A DNA stretch of 64,000 nucleotides from Salegentibacter sediminis (GTDB lineage Bacteria > Bacteroidota > Bacteroidia > Flavobacteriales > Flavobacteriaceae), in contig NZ_MSJR01000004.1 in assembly GCF_002078605.1 (NCBI RefSeq), positions 1-64,000 on the forward strand. Direction: 5' to 3'. This document shows, piece after piece, positions 8,405 through 16,753 of the stretch. Under the pieces are notes generated by a model, which made no database searches, was not told the DNA's origin, and saw only the letters and a program-made list of their open reading frames with translations. Both the position numbers and the translations under genes were made by a program. The stretch's first letter is position 1, and every line of letters starts with the position of its first letter.

Positions 8405-8520
8405 AACTTTATGTTTTTTTAAAAAAATCGTGAGAGGGGAACTTGATAATTCCTGTAACCTTTGTTACTGATAACTTTCTTAAAATACACTTAATTTGCA
8501 AGCAATTTAAAATACACAGT

Positions 8521-9078
8521 ATGGAATGGATTTTTGAACCATGGCCCTGGTACGTTGCGGGTCCGCTTATCGCGCTAATTATGTTTATCCTGATTTTTGC
8601 AGGTAAAGATTTTGGGATGTCCTCTAACCTAAGAACGATGTGTTCTATGTGTGGAGCGGGCAAAAATATTGAGTTTTTCAAGTTCGATTGGAAATCTCAA
8701 CGCTGGAATCTTATGGTTGTACTTGGTGCAATTATCGGAGGTTTTATTGGCGCCAACGTACTTACTGAAGATCCTTCGGTAGCAATTAATCCTGATACCA
8801 TTGCCATTCTTGAAGATCTCGGATTTAACAGTGCCGGGGAGGCTTACCTGCCTACTGAGCTTTATAGCTGGGAAGCGATTGGGGGAATTAAGGCCCTGGT
8901 GATTTTACTTATTGGCGGAATTCTAATTGGTTTTGGTGCCCGTTACGGGGGAGGTTGTACCTCAGGCCACGCTATCTCGGGTCTAAGTAACCTGCAGTTG
9001 CCGTCGCTTATCGCCGTTATCGGTTTCTTTGTAGGTGGCCTGATTATGATTCACCTATTATTTCCATTAATCTTTTAA
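8521..9078 (+). CDS. YeeE/YedE-type sulfur-compound transporter, N-terminal half
   Basis: The 185-residue integral membrane protein belongs to the YeeE/YedE (TsuA) family, whose members import thiosulfate or related sulfur species through conserved cysteines. It shows 'MCSMCGAG' (about residues 40-47) and '[12 protein letters not shown]' (about 145-156), the family's cysteine motif. ATG 8521 is chosen over the frame opening at 8443 because the extra 26 residues are hydrophilic and the homologues start with a short tryptophan-rich segment like '[10 protein letters not shown]'. The other half is the next gene, 9 bp downstream; the split arrangement is usual in Bacteroidota. Confidence 0.85.
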   Translation: MEWIFEPWPWYVAGPLIALIMFILIFAGKDFGMSSNLRTMCSMCGAGKNIEFFKFDWKSQRWNLMVVLGAIIGGFIGANVLTEDPSVAINPDTIAILEDLGFNSAGEAYLPTELYSWEAIGGIKALVILLIGGILIGFGARYGGGCTSGHAISGLSNLQLPSLIAVIGFFVGGLIMIHLLFPLIF

Positions 9079-9087
9079 ACATAGAAT

Positions 9088-9501
9088 ATGAGATCTCTTA
9101 TATATTTATTTGTAGGAATATTTTTCGGAATTGTAATGTTTAAGTCTGAAGCCGCTTCCTGGTTTAGGATCTACGAGATGTTCCAGTTCCAGTCTTTCCA
9201 TATGTATGGAATAATCGGTTCAGCTTTAATCCTGGGTATTATTGGCGTACAGGTTATTAAAAGAAAGAAATTAAAATCTATAGATGGTAAACCTATCGTG
9301 TTTAACGATAAAGATGTAAGCTTTAGCCGTTATGCTTTCGGTGGCCTTTCTTTCGGACTTGGTTGGGCGCTTGCTGGTGCCTGTCCCGGGCCGGTTTTCA
9401 CGCTTATTGGTGCAGGATACCTTCCTATTTTGGTAGTTTTTGTGGGAGCCCTTATCGGAACCTATATTTATGGCCTGTTGAGAAACAAATTGCCTCACTA
9501 A
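9088..9501 (+). CDS. YeeE/YedE-type sulfur-compound transporter, C-terminal half (DUF6691)
   Basis: The 137-residue membrane protein has about four helices and the second YeeE motif 'GACPGPVFTLIGAG' (about residues 98-111) with its conserved cysteine. Together with the preceding gene it makes up the two halves that are fused in larger YeeE proteins. In other genomes such pairs often sit with persulfide or sulfur-transferase genes; here the only sulfur gene nearby is the cysteine desulfurase 3.5 kb upstream. A strong terminator follows. Confidence 0.85.
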   Translation: MRSLIYLFVGIFFGIVMFKSEAASWFRIYEMFQFQSFHMYGIIGSALILGIIGVQVIKRKKLKSIDGKPIVFNDKDVSFSRYAFGGLSFGLGWALAGACPGPVFTLIGAGYLPILVVFVGALIGTYIYGLLRNKLPH

Positions 9502-9521
9502 AAATTATTGTTATAAAGAAC

Positions 9522-9552
9522 ATCCCGCCGGTTTCGGTGGGATTTTTTGTTT
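9522..9552 (+). terminator. Terminator after the YeeE pair
   Basis: ATCCCGCCG-GTTT-CGGTGGGAT is a 9-bp stem (one G-T pair) followed by TTTTTGTTTTT, 20 bp after the stop. It sits between convergent genes, but the T tract favours the plus strand. Confidence 0.8.
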
Positions 9553-9559
9553 TTGGCGC

Positions 9560-10183
9560 TTAAGATTTTTCAGAAATATAATAATAGGGAAGGGAAATGT
9601 GGAATTTTACCACTATAAGCCTGATTCCGATGACAATAATTGAGGTGCTGATGTAGATCACATCCAAATTTGCTCCCAGGGAATGCATGACTACAAATAC
9701 CAATCCGCCAACAATGCAGGCGGTGGCATAAATCTCTTTTCTGAAGATTACGGGGATCTCGTTACAAAGAATATCCCGAAGCACCCCACCAAAGGTACCC
9801 GTCATCGCACCAAGGGCAATAGAAATAATGGGATCGAGCCCGTTTCTGATTCCTATTTCTACCCCGGTAATGGTGAAAACCCCCAACCCGATGGTATCGA
9901 AAAGAAAAAGAGATTTTTTAAGGTAATTGATCTTGTTTCTAAAGACAATAGCCAGGACAGTTACTACGCCAATAACGTATATATAGACTGTGTTTTGCAT
10001 CCAGTTCACCGGGGTGTCACCAATTAAAATATCTCTTAAGGTTCCCCCGCCACTGGCGGTAACAAAGGCAACGATAAAAATTCCGAAGAGATCTAAACGG
10101 CGGTCCATCGCGGCTAATGCTCCTGAAATCGCGAAGGCGATGGTTCCCAGGATGTCCAGAATGTTAAAAATGCTTAGCTCCAT
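9560..10183 (-). CDS. Trimeric intracellular cation (TRIC) channel family protein
   Basis: The 207-residue protein has seven hydrophobic helices and the duplicated UPF0126/TRIC pattern. The glycine-rich kinked-helix motifs 'FAISGALAAMDR' (about 17-28), 'ASGGGTLRDILIG' (about 43-55) and 'TGTFGGVLRDIL' (about 127-138) are clear. Prokaryotic TRIC proteins form trimeric potassium-permeable channels. It is a single-gene unit. Its promoter box ends 5 bp before the ATG, which suggests a leaderless transcript. Confidence 0.85.
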   Translation of the reverse strand: MELSIFNILDILGTIAFAISGALAAMDRRLDLFGIFIVAFVTASGGGTLRDILIGDTPVNWMQNTVYIYVIGVVTVLAIVFRNKINYLKKSLFLFDTIGLGVFTITGVEIGIRNGLDPIISIALGAMTGTFGGVLRDILCNEIPVIFRKEIYATACIVGGLVFVVMHSLGANLDVIYISTSIIVIGIRLIVVKFHISLPYYYISEKS

Positions 10184-10188
10184 TTGAA

Positions 10189-10220
10189 CAAAGTTATGTT
10201 TTTAAAGGAAGCTAAGACAA
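10189..10220 (-). promoter_or_regulatory. Promoter of the TRIC gene
   Basis: On the minus strand a -33 TTG (10220-10218), a 21-bp spacer and a perfect -7 box TAACTTTG (10196-10189) fit the Bacteroidetes promoter. Only 5 bp separate the box from the ATG at 10183. Confidence 0.55.
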
Positions 10221-10355
10221 TTAATTTTGAGAAGCAGTTATTTTTTCAGATTTTTAATGTCCTGTAATTATAAGTCAATAGTTAAACTTAATCAATAATA
10301 AAGTAAGGTTTTAATTAAAGTTACTACCTTTATAATATCAATAAATAGTAATAAA

Positions 10356-11348
10356 ATGAGCGATAAAATAGAAAGAATAAAATGTCTTATCATAGGTTCG
10401 GGCCCTGCAGGATATACTGCAGCAATCTATGCCTCCCGTGCCGATTTAAAACCCGTAATGTACACCGGGATGGAACCCGGAGGGCAATTAACTACTACCA
10501 CTGAAGTGGATAACTTTCCCGGATATCCCGATGGGATTGATGGACCTCAAATGATGGTTGACCTTCAGAAACAAGCCGAACGTTTTGGAACGCAGGTGAG
10601 GGTAGGAATGGTTACCGAAGTGGAATTTAGTGATAAAGTTGGCGGGATTCATCGTGCCTGCGTAGATAATTCTACCTGGGTGGAAGCTGAAACTATTATT
10701 ATTTCTACCGGTGCCACAGCTAAATATCTTGGTCTACCCAGCGAGCAAAGATTGCGTGGAGGTGGGGTTTCTGCCTGTGCCGTTTGCGACGGATTCTTTT
10801 ATAAGGGTCAGGACGTGGCTATAGTGGGAGGTGGAGATACAGCAGCTGAAGAAGCAACCTACCTTGCCAATATCTGTAATAAGGTAACTATGCTGGTAAG
10901 AGGGGACCAGATGCGGGCTTCAAAAGCAATGCAACACCGTGTAACCAGTACTAATAATATAGATCTTCGTTATCACACTGAAGTTGATGAAGTCCTGGGA
11001 GAGCAGGTGGTAGAAGGACTTAGAATGGTGAATAACCAAACCGGTGAAAAGGAAGAGATCAAGATCACCGGAATGTTTATTGCTATTGGTCATAAACCAA
11101 ATACCGATATCTTTAAAGGAAAACTGGATATGGATGAAACCGGCTATTTAATAACCAAAGCCAAATCTACCAAAACCAATATCCCGGGAGTTTATGCTTC
11201 AGGAGATGTTCAGGATAAGATCTATCGTCAGGCGGTAACCGCAGCCGGTACCGGTTGTATGGCTGCCCTGGATGCTGAACGCTACCTGGCCGAAGTGGAA
11301 AGTGAAGAAGGAGAGGAAGTGAAAACCACGAAAAAGGTGGAAGCTTAA
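10356..11348 (+). CDS. trxB: Thioredoxin-disulfide reductase
   Basis: The 330-residue flavoenzyme passes electrons from NADPH to thioredoxin. The FAD-binding 'GSGPAG' is at residues 14-19, the redox-active C-A-V-C at 141-144, the NADPH motif 'GGGDTAAEEA' near 158, and the late FAD motif 'GVYASGDV' near 285. The last ~15 residues are a charged tail (Glu/Lys-rich) beyond the usual end of the family. A near-consensus box TACCTTTA (10325-10332) lies 23 bp before the start. It ends in a terminator shared with the convergent oxidoreductase gene. Confidence 0.93.
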   Translation: MSDKIERIKCLIIGSGPAGYTAAIYASRADLKPVMYTGMEPGGQLTTTTEVDNFPGYPDGIDGPQMMVDLQKQAERFGTQVRVGMVTEVEFSDKVGGIHRACVDNSTWVEAETIIISTGATAKYLGLPSEQRLRGGGVSACAVCDGFFYKGQDVAIVGGGDTAAEEATYLANICNKVTMLVRGDQMRASKAMQHRVTSTNNIDLRYHTEVDEVLGEQVVEGLRMVNNQTGEKEEIKITGMFIAIGHKPNTDIFKGKLDMDETGYLITKAKSTKTNIPGVYASGDVQDKIYRQAVTAAGTGCMAALDAERYLAEVESEEGEEVKTTKKVEA

Positions 11349-11369
11349 CAAGTAATAATTCAGAAAATA

Positions 11370-11406
11370 AAAAGCTTCGGAGATTCAAATCCGAAGCTTT
11401 TTGTTT
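11370..11406. terminator. Bidirectional terminator between trxB and the Gfo/Idh/MocA gene
   Basis: AAAAGCTTCGG and CCGAAGCTTTTT form an 11-bp stem around a 10-base loop with A/T tracts on both sides. It can serve both convergent genes. Confidence 0.85.
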
Positions 11407-11418
11407 GACAAACCGGAA

Positions 11419-12387
11419 CTAATACTCCAATTTGATTTCTGCTCTCACTTTATCAAGCAGGTCTATTAAAAGAAGACTTTTCTCGAAGCTCATTTCGTCA
11501 CTTTCAATGCGCCCTTGTTTCAGCATTTCCTGCACGTGGGCCGCTTCAAAATTGTAACCGTTGGTCACTACCTCGAATTCTTTGGTGATTTCCCTGTCGT
11601 TGGTGATTATCTTAAGACTGGAAGGTTCGTGGAAACGGGTATTCACAATAATCCTGGCTTTTTCTAACTCAATTTCAGCAATGGTGGGCGTATTATTTAT
11701 TACGCTGCTGTGTAAGCGGGCCTGTACGTTCTTAGGATATTCAAAGTTGATATCGCAGTCTTCGTCTATTCCGGTTTTGCCAATACTCGCTTTAGCCGAT
11801 ATTTTCTGGGGTGCTCCCAGGATACTTAGGGCCAGAAAAATAGGGTAAATTCCTATATCGAGCAGACTTCCGCCACCAAGAGCCTTATTGAACAACCTGC
11901 CACTTTCATTAAATTCTGCTGTAAACCCAAAATCAGCTTTAAGACCTTTTACCTGCCCGTATTTTTTAGATTTTACGATCTCCATTAAAGCTTCGAAGTG
12001 AGGGAGAAACTGTGTCCACATCGCTTCCATCAGGAAGATTTTCTCCTTTTTAGCAGCAGCGATCATCTCCTGCACCTGACTTTTGTTTATCGCGAATGGC
12101 TTTTCGCAGAGTACCGCTTTTTTATACCTAAGAGATAATAAAGTATGTTCGTGGTGAAAAACGTGTGGTGTGGCGATATAGACTACATCAACGTCTTTAT
12201 CCTTTAGCATTTCCTCATAAGAGCTGTAGGCCAGTTTGGCCCCGTGCTCTTTAGCAAATTCTTCAGCTTTACTGGCACTTCTGCTGGCTACAGCATAGAG
12301 TTCGGCATCTTTCACGGCTTTTAATCCGGTACAGAATTTTCCTGCGATCTTCCCGAGGCCAATTATTCCCCATTTTGTTTTATTCAT
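11419..12387 (-). CDS. Gfo/Idh/MocA family oxidoreductase
   Basis: The 322-residue protein has the N-terminal NAD(P)-binding motif 'GIIGLGKIAGKF' (residues 6-17) and the family's 'EKPFAINKSQ' (about 96), whose lysine is the usual catalytic residue, then the C-terminal alpha/beta substrate domain. Family members oxidise or epimerise sugars and cyclitols. ATG 12387 is chosen over 12429 because family members begin a few residues before the Rossmann motif. This start overlaps the symporter's stop by 8 bp, which implies translational coupling; the symporter may import its substrate. Confidence 0.85.
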   Translation of the reverse strand: MNKTKWGIIGLGKIAGKFCTGLKAVKDAELYAVASRSASKAEEFAKEHGAKLAYSSYEEMLKDKDVDVVYIATPHVFHHEHTLLSLRYKKAVLCEKPFAINKSQVQEMIAAAKKEKIFLMEAMWTQFLPHFEALMEIVKSKKYGQVKGLKADFGFTAEFNESGRLFNKALGGGSLLDIGIYPIFLALSILGAPQKISAKASIGKTGIDEDCDINFEYPKNVQARLHSSVINNTPTIAEIELEKARIIVNTRFHEPSSLKIITNDREITKEFEVVTNGYNFEAAHVQEMLKQGRIESDEMSFEKSLLLIDLLDKVRAEIKLEY

Positions 12388-14086
12388 TGCTGTCGTGTTT
12401 TTCAAAAGGTGTTTTGATAAATGTTTCAAGAATTAGCGCGATTCCCATAACCAGGAGACAGCCCACCAGGTTTAACCATAAATAGGGCATAACCTCCAGG
12501 AAATAAAGACCTATTATAACAATTTGTGTGATAATGGCGGCGATAAATACAGAATTGCTCCTCACGATCTTTACAAAAAAAGCGAGCAGGAAAATACCGA
12601 GCACATTTCCGTAGAAAATGGAGCCTATAATATTTACCAGTTGTATCAGGTTATCAAAAAGGCTGGCCAGGCTCGCGAAAGTTATGGCGATAAGCCCCCA
12701 GAGCAAAGTAAACCATTTAGAAGCATTGAGAAAATGCATTTCTGAACGGTCGGCCTTTATGCCCCTGCGGTAGAGGTCGATGGCTGTGGTTGAAGCCAGG
12801 GCATTAAGTTCAGAGGCGGTAGAAGACATCGCCGCCGAAAGAATCACCGCCAGCAATAACCCAATCAAGCCTCGCGGTAGATTGTTAAGGATAAAATGTA
12901 TGAATACGTAATCTTTATCATTGGTTTCTGCAGCCTCATCAGCCGAACTTATAAATTCTCTACCCAGATCCCGGGCGTTCTCTTCAGCGAGATTTAAATT
13001 GATTATTGCTTCTTTCAGCCTTGTTTTTTCTGCGGAAGAGAGCTCCTGGGATTCCCCGAATTGAAGACTGAGTTGTTGTTTCTCCTGCTGAATCGCGTTG
13101 TAATTGGCCTCCAGCTCTTTATACTCTTCAGAATATTCAGACTCTAAAACACTTTGCGTAGCTGCCGGATTAAAATTTAAAGGCGCTGTATTGAATTGGT
13201 AGAATACAAAAACCATAACGCCCACCAAAAGGATGAAGAACTGCATAGGCACCTTCAAAAAACCATTCATGATCATCCCCATCTGGCTTTCCCTTAGTGA
13301 TCTCCCGCTTAAATATCGCTGTACCTGGCTTTGATCTGTCCCAAAGTAGGAGAGAGCCAGGAAGGTCCCACCAATAACCCCTGTCCAAACCGTATACCGG
13401 TTCTCCAAATCGAAGGAGAAATCAAGAACATCCATTTTTCCGCTGGCCCCCGCGATCTCCAGCGCATTGCTGAAATTTATATCCTCCGGTAGGTAATATA
13501 GGATTAAAAGAAAAGTGACAACCATCCCAAAAAAGATTACCGCCATTTGTTGTTTTTGAGTAACGTTTACAGCCTTGGTACCTCCCGAAACCGTATAAAT
13601 AATCACCAGGACACCAATTAGAACCGTTAGTCCGTTTAGGTTCCAACCCAAAACCGCCGAAAGAATAATAGCCGGGGCAAAGATGGTAATCCCTGCAGCC
13701 AGTCCACGCTGGATTAAAAAGAGGAGGGCTGTAAGGGTCCTGGTTTTCCGGTCGAAACGAGTTTCCAGGTATTCATAGGCCGTAAATACTTTTAACCGGT
13801 GATAAATAGGGATAAATACCAGGCATATGATTACCATCGCTATAGGTAAACCAAAGTAAAATTGTACAAAACCCATCCCGTCATGGAAGGCTTGCCCGGG
13901 CGTAGAAAGAAAGGTGATGGCACTGGCCTGGGTCGCCATTACCGACAGCCCGACAGTCCACCATTGCGCCTCGTTCCCTCCACGAATATAATCATGAACA
14001 TTTTTACTGCCGCGCGATTTATAAACCCCATAAATAACTATAAAAGCAAGCGTGCCGGAAAGAACTATCCAATCTATAATTTCCAT
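12380..14086 (-). CDS. Sodium:solute symporter (SSS family)
   Basis: The 568-residue protein has about 13 transmembrane helices in the SSS pattern, with 'ASAITFLSTPGQAF' (about 54-67) and 'SYFGTDQSQVQRYLSGRS' (about 246-263) typical of the family. The cargo is probably a sugar, sugar acid or amino sugar, judging from the deacetylase and oxidoreductase around it. Unusual is a hydrophilic insert at about residues 312-388, Gln/Glu/Leu-rich with coiled-coil character, between two helices. It is preceded by a 35-residue membrane ORF ending 1 bp before its start, and overlaps the downstream oxidoreductase by 8 bp. Confidence 0.88.
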   Translation of the reverse strand: MEIIDWIVLSGTLAFIVIYGVYKSRGSKNVHDYIRGGNEAQWWTVGLSVMATQASAITFLSTPGQAFHDGMGFVQFYFGLPIAMVIICLVFIPIYHRLKVFTAYEYLETRFDRKTRTLTALLFLIQRGLAAGITIFAPAIILSAVLGWNLNGLTVLIGVLVIIYTVSGGTKAVNVTQKQQMAVIFFGMVVTFLLILYYLPEDINFSNALEIAGASGKMDVLDFSFDLENRYTVWTGVIGGTFLALSYFGTDQSQVQRYLSGRSLRESQMGMIMNGFLKVPMQFFILLVGVMVFVFYQFNTAPLNFNPAATQSVLESEYSEEYKELEANYNAIQQEKQQLSLQFGESQELSSAEKTRLKEAIINLNLAEENARDLGREFISSADEAAETNDKDYVFIHFILNNLPRGLIGLLLAVILSAAMSSTASELNALASTTAIDLYRRGIKADRSEMHFLNASKWFTLLWGLIAITFASLASLFDNLIQLVNIIGSIFYGNVLGIFLLAFFVKIVRSNSVFIAAIITQIVIIGLYFLEVMPYLWLNLVGCLLVMGIALILETFIKTPFEKHDSNE

Positions 14087-14087
14087 A

Positions 14088-14195
14088 TCAGGAGAAGGTC
14101 TTCATTATAAAATAAAACAGAATGATGTAAATAATATTGACCAGCAATACTAAGGTATAGGACTTTTTCCAGATGTATTTTTCCGGTTTATTCAT
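14088..14195 (-). CDS. Small single-helix membrane protein (35 aa) linked to the symporter
   Basis: ATG at 14195 and TGA at 14088 enclose a 35-residue product: a basic N-terminal segment with 'KYIWKKSY' (residues 6-13) followed by one hydrophobic helix (about 14-31). Its ATG overlaps the deacetylase stop (ATGA) and its stop lies 1 bp before the symporter ATG, so it is wedged between two coupled genes. The topology recalls small accessory subunits known for some sodium/solute symporters. I do not recognise a named family. The tight coupling is the main evidence that it is real. Confidence 0.65.
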   Translation of the reverse strand: MNKPEKYIWKKSYTLVLLVNIIYIILFYFIMKTFS

Positions 14196-16678
14196 TCTTT
14201 TCCTATTGAAACCATATTAGCAAACAGGCGATAAGCCCCGGGCACACCTTCTGGAAATTGCCTGAAAAAACTTAATCCCGTATAAATAAAATAACCCTTC
14301 CCATATTTTGCTACCAGTAAACTGCCCTGGGTTGCTTCCTCGCCTTCATCGTTCATGGAAAGAACAGGCGTGAATTCCTTACTCCACTGGTCAGGGAAAT
14401 ATAATCCTCGTTCCTGTACCCAGTTTTTAAAGTCCTTTTTGGTGATTCTATTGGGTTTATTTAAAACCGGATGGTCTCTGGTTACAAAATTAACCGCTGC
14501 TTTTTCATCGGTTACTCGATCGCGTGAAATCTGAAGCGGGTAGGGGGCGGGGTTATCTACTATCAACCCCCGGCTAGTATTATACTGTACGATTAGGTTT
14601 CCACCGTTCTTTACGTATTCCAGAAGGTCTTTCTGTTTGTACCTGAGCTCTTCTACAACATTATAAGCGCGTATTCCTGTAACCACGGCATCAAATTTTT
14701 TAAGGGATTGACTGGAAATTTCCCCCGGTTCCAGATGCTCCACCCGGTACCCGATCTGTTCCAGGCTTTGAGGTACTGCATCTCCAGCCCCATCAATATA
14801 TCCAATATATTCGCCTTTCTTCTCAATCTCAATGCGCACGGCTTTTACTTTAGCCGGAATAACGAGATTCTGAAGGGGAATATGTTTATAATCGATTTGT
14901 ATTAATTTATCTGAATATTCTCTATCCCCAACTTTTGCAATAGGTTTGATTAAGGTTTCATCCTGATTGTCGGGCGGAATTATCTCGAAGGTACGTATGG
15001 CTGTGCCTCCTTTTTGATTTATTTTAAAGGAAGCCTCTTCGGGAAGGATCTTCCAGTTCTTCCCGGCTTCCAATCTCAGAGAGCCCTTCAGGCTATCTTT
15101 CCCGGCTCTTAGTATTACCGAAATTGAACGTGGCTCAGCTTTCTCAAATATTTCCACATCTTTTTCAAAAGAAACAGATAGTTCAGGAATGATCAAAAAT
15201 GGACGATAGGTTTCCCCAAGTACCGGATCATTAAATTTATGAATTACCGGTCTCTTGATTTTTATTTCAGTTCCGTTAAAATTTAAAATGAAACTGGCCA
15301 GGCTTTGAACAGGTGTCTCCGGAAGTCCTATCAACCCGGGTTCTGCTACTTTGTACATACCGTTTGTAGATTCACTCTTTAGCCAATACGGACTGGTGTT
15401 TTCTACCGATTCAGGAAGACGGAACATAAGTTCCTCTGTCCAGCTTTGGTTGTTGGCCAGGCTTTGATTAACCGGGATTCTGGAATTATTCGGACTTAAC
15501 TCAACAGAGTTTAGACTGATGGGAAAACTACTGCGATTTATGGCTTCCAGTTCCAACGGAACCTGTTCTCCCCGTGTAGCCGAAGGTTTTGTGGCTACAG
15601 CTTCCAGGAAAAGTCCTGAACAGGCGACTATAATCTCCCTGATGTGTTCAGATTTCACCTCTTTCCAGTGATCATTTTTAAGCTCTTGTATGAGTTTATA
15701 GGCTTCGATGAGCTGCGGAAGGCTCTGGGAAGGATCTCTGAAATTAAATTGAGATTCAACCTGCCCGAGAATTTCCCCGATCTCCTTTCCTCCTTCAAGT
15801 CTGCTCCAGCTGGTGTTGATGCCTTCAAAAACATCTGCCTGGGGCATATCTCCTTTAATTAGCTCCAGGTATTCTTTGGCCTGGCCACGGGTTCCTGTGC
15901 TTCCAAAACCTTGAGATTGATGCTGGCTGCGGCTTAATGCAGCGATTTCAGAATTTGAAAGTCCGAGCTCTGGAAAGTAAACACCCACATCCAGTGAAAG
16001 CATTGCCGATTTATCGGCTTCCTCAAAGGCTTCCCTGCTTCCGTAGAACCAGTGGGAGGTATTAAAAAATACTCTTTTTGGTTGAAACACAGAGGTGTAT
16101 TTTAACTGATCTGGATAGGCTGTGGGCCTGGCGGCAAGCTCAAAAGCTTCCAGGCTTAACATCGCCGAAGCGGTGTGGTGACCGTGAGTGCTCCCGGGAG
16201 AACGGTGATCAAAACGGTTAATGATCACATCGGGTTTAAACTTTCTTATACTTAGCACCACATCGCTTAAAACCTTATCCTTATTCCATATTTGCAAGGT
16301 TTCTTCCGGATTTTTAGAATATCCAAAATCGTTGGCACGGGTGAAGAATTGTTCGCCGCCATCAATATTTCGCGCAGCCAGCAATTCCTGGGTGCGTATT
16401 AGGCCGAGTTGTTCACGTAGTTCAGGGCCTATAAGATTCTGCCCGCCATCTCCCCGTGTTAATGAGAGGTAGCCTACCCGTGCATTTTGCTTATTGGCAA
16501 AATAGGAGATGAGCCTGGTATTTTCATCATCGGGATGCGCACCAACATATAAGACCGACCCCAGAAAGTTTAATTTTTTTATTTCCTGATGAATTTCTGA
16601 TGCATTGAGTTTTTGGGGAGTTTGTGCCTGTGTATAACCCAGAACGAAAAAAAGAAGAAGGCTTAAGATTTTTGGCAT
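14192..16678 (-). CDS. PIG-L (LmbE-like) family deacetylase, exported
   Basis: The 828-residue protein starts with a signal peptide (residues 1-18, ending 'GYTQA'). The PIG-L zinc-hydrolase domain follows, with 'AHPDDE' at 47-52 and the later 'HGHHTAS' (third zinc ligand region). PIG-L enzymes deacetylate N-acetylglucosamine-type groups. The C-terminal ~550 residues form beta-sandwich-like segments and a final alpha/beta domain ('VVTGIRAYNV', 'GGNLIVQYN') like a class I glutamine amidotransferase/ThuA fold. The ATG at 16678 is preferred over TTG 16705 because it starts the signal peptide directly. It heads an operon with the 35-aa ORF, symporter and oxidoreductase, and probably processes an imported or surface amino sugar. 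Confidence 0.85.
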   Translation of the reverse strand: MPKILSLLLFFVLGYTQAQTPQKLNASEIHQEIKKLNFLGSVLYVGAHPDDENTRLISYFANKQNARVGYLSLTRGDGGQNLIGPELREQLGLIRTQELLAARNIDGGEQFFTRANDFGYSKNPEETLQIWNKDKVLSDVVLSIRKFKPDVIINRFDHRSPGSTHGHHTASAMLSLEAFELAARPTAYPDQLKYTSVFQPKRVFFNTSHWFYGSREAFEEADKSAMLSLDVGVYFPELGLSNSEIAALSRSQHQSQGFGSTGTRGQAKEYLELIKGDMPQADVFEGINTSWSRLEGGKEIGEILGQVESQFNFRDPSQSLPQLIEAYKLIQELKNDHWKEVKSEHIREIIVACSGLFLEAVATKPSATRGEQVPLELEAINRSSFPISLNSVELSPNNSRIPVNQSLANNQSWTEELMFRLPESVENTSPYWLKSESTNGMYKVAEPGLIGLPETPVQSLASFILNFNGTEIKIKRPVIHKFNDPVLGETYRPFLIIPELSVSFEKDVEIFEKAEPRSISVILRAGKDSLKGSLRLEAGKNWKILPEEASFKINQKGGTAIRTFEIIPPDNQDETLIKPIAKVGDREYSDKLIQIDYKHIPLQNLVIPAKVKAVRIEIEKKGEYIGYIDGAGDAVPQSLEQIGYRVEHLEPGEISSQSLKKFDAVVTGIRAYNVVEELRYKQKDLLEYVKNGGNLIVQYNTSRGLIVDNPAPYPLQISRDRVTDEKAAVNFVTRDHPVLNKPNRITKKDFKNWVQERGLYFPDQWSKEFTPVLSMNDEGEEATQGSLLVAKYGKGYFIYTGLSFFRQFPEGVPGAYRLFANMVSIGKE

Positions 16679-16702
16679 GGAATGTAAAATTATGGTCTTC
16701 TT

Positions 16703-16710
16703 CAAATATA
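16703..16710 (-). promoter_or_regulatory. Candidate -7 box for the PIG-L operon
   Basis: Minus-strand TATATTTG matches TAnnTTTG and ends 24 bp before the ATG at 16678. No clear -33 element is seen. Confidence 0.4.
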
Positions 16711-16753
16711 ATAACTTTAGTGACTATTACCCGGGAGGCATCTGGTTTAACTT

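Noticed and set aside
14192-16678. PIG-L protein as bacillithiol enzyme BshB
   Set aside because: BshB proteins are cytosolic and about 230 residues; this one is 828 residues with a signal peptide and extra domains.
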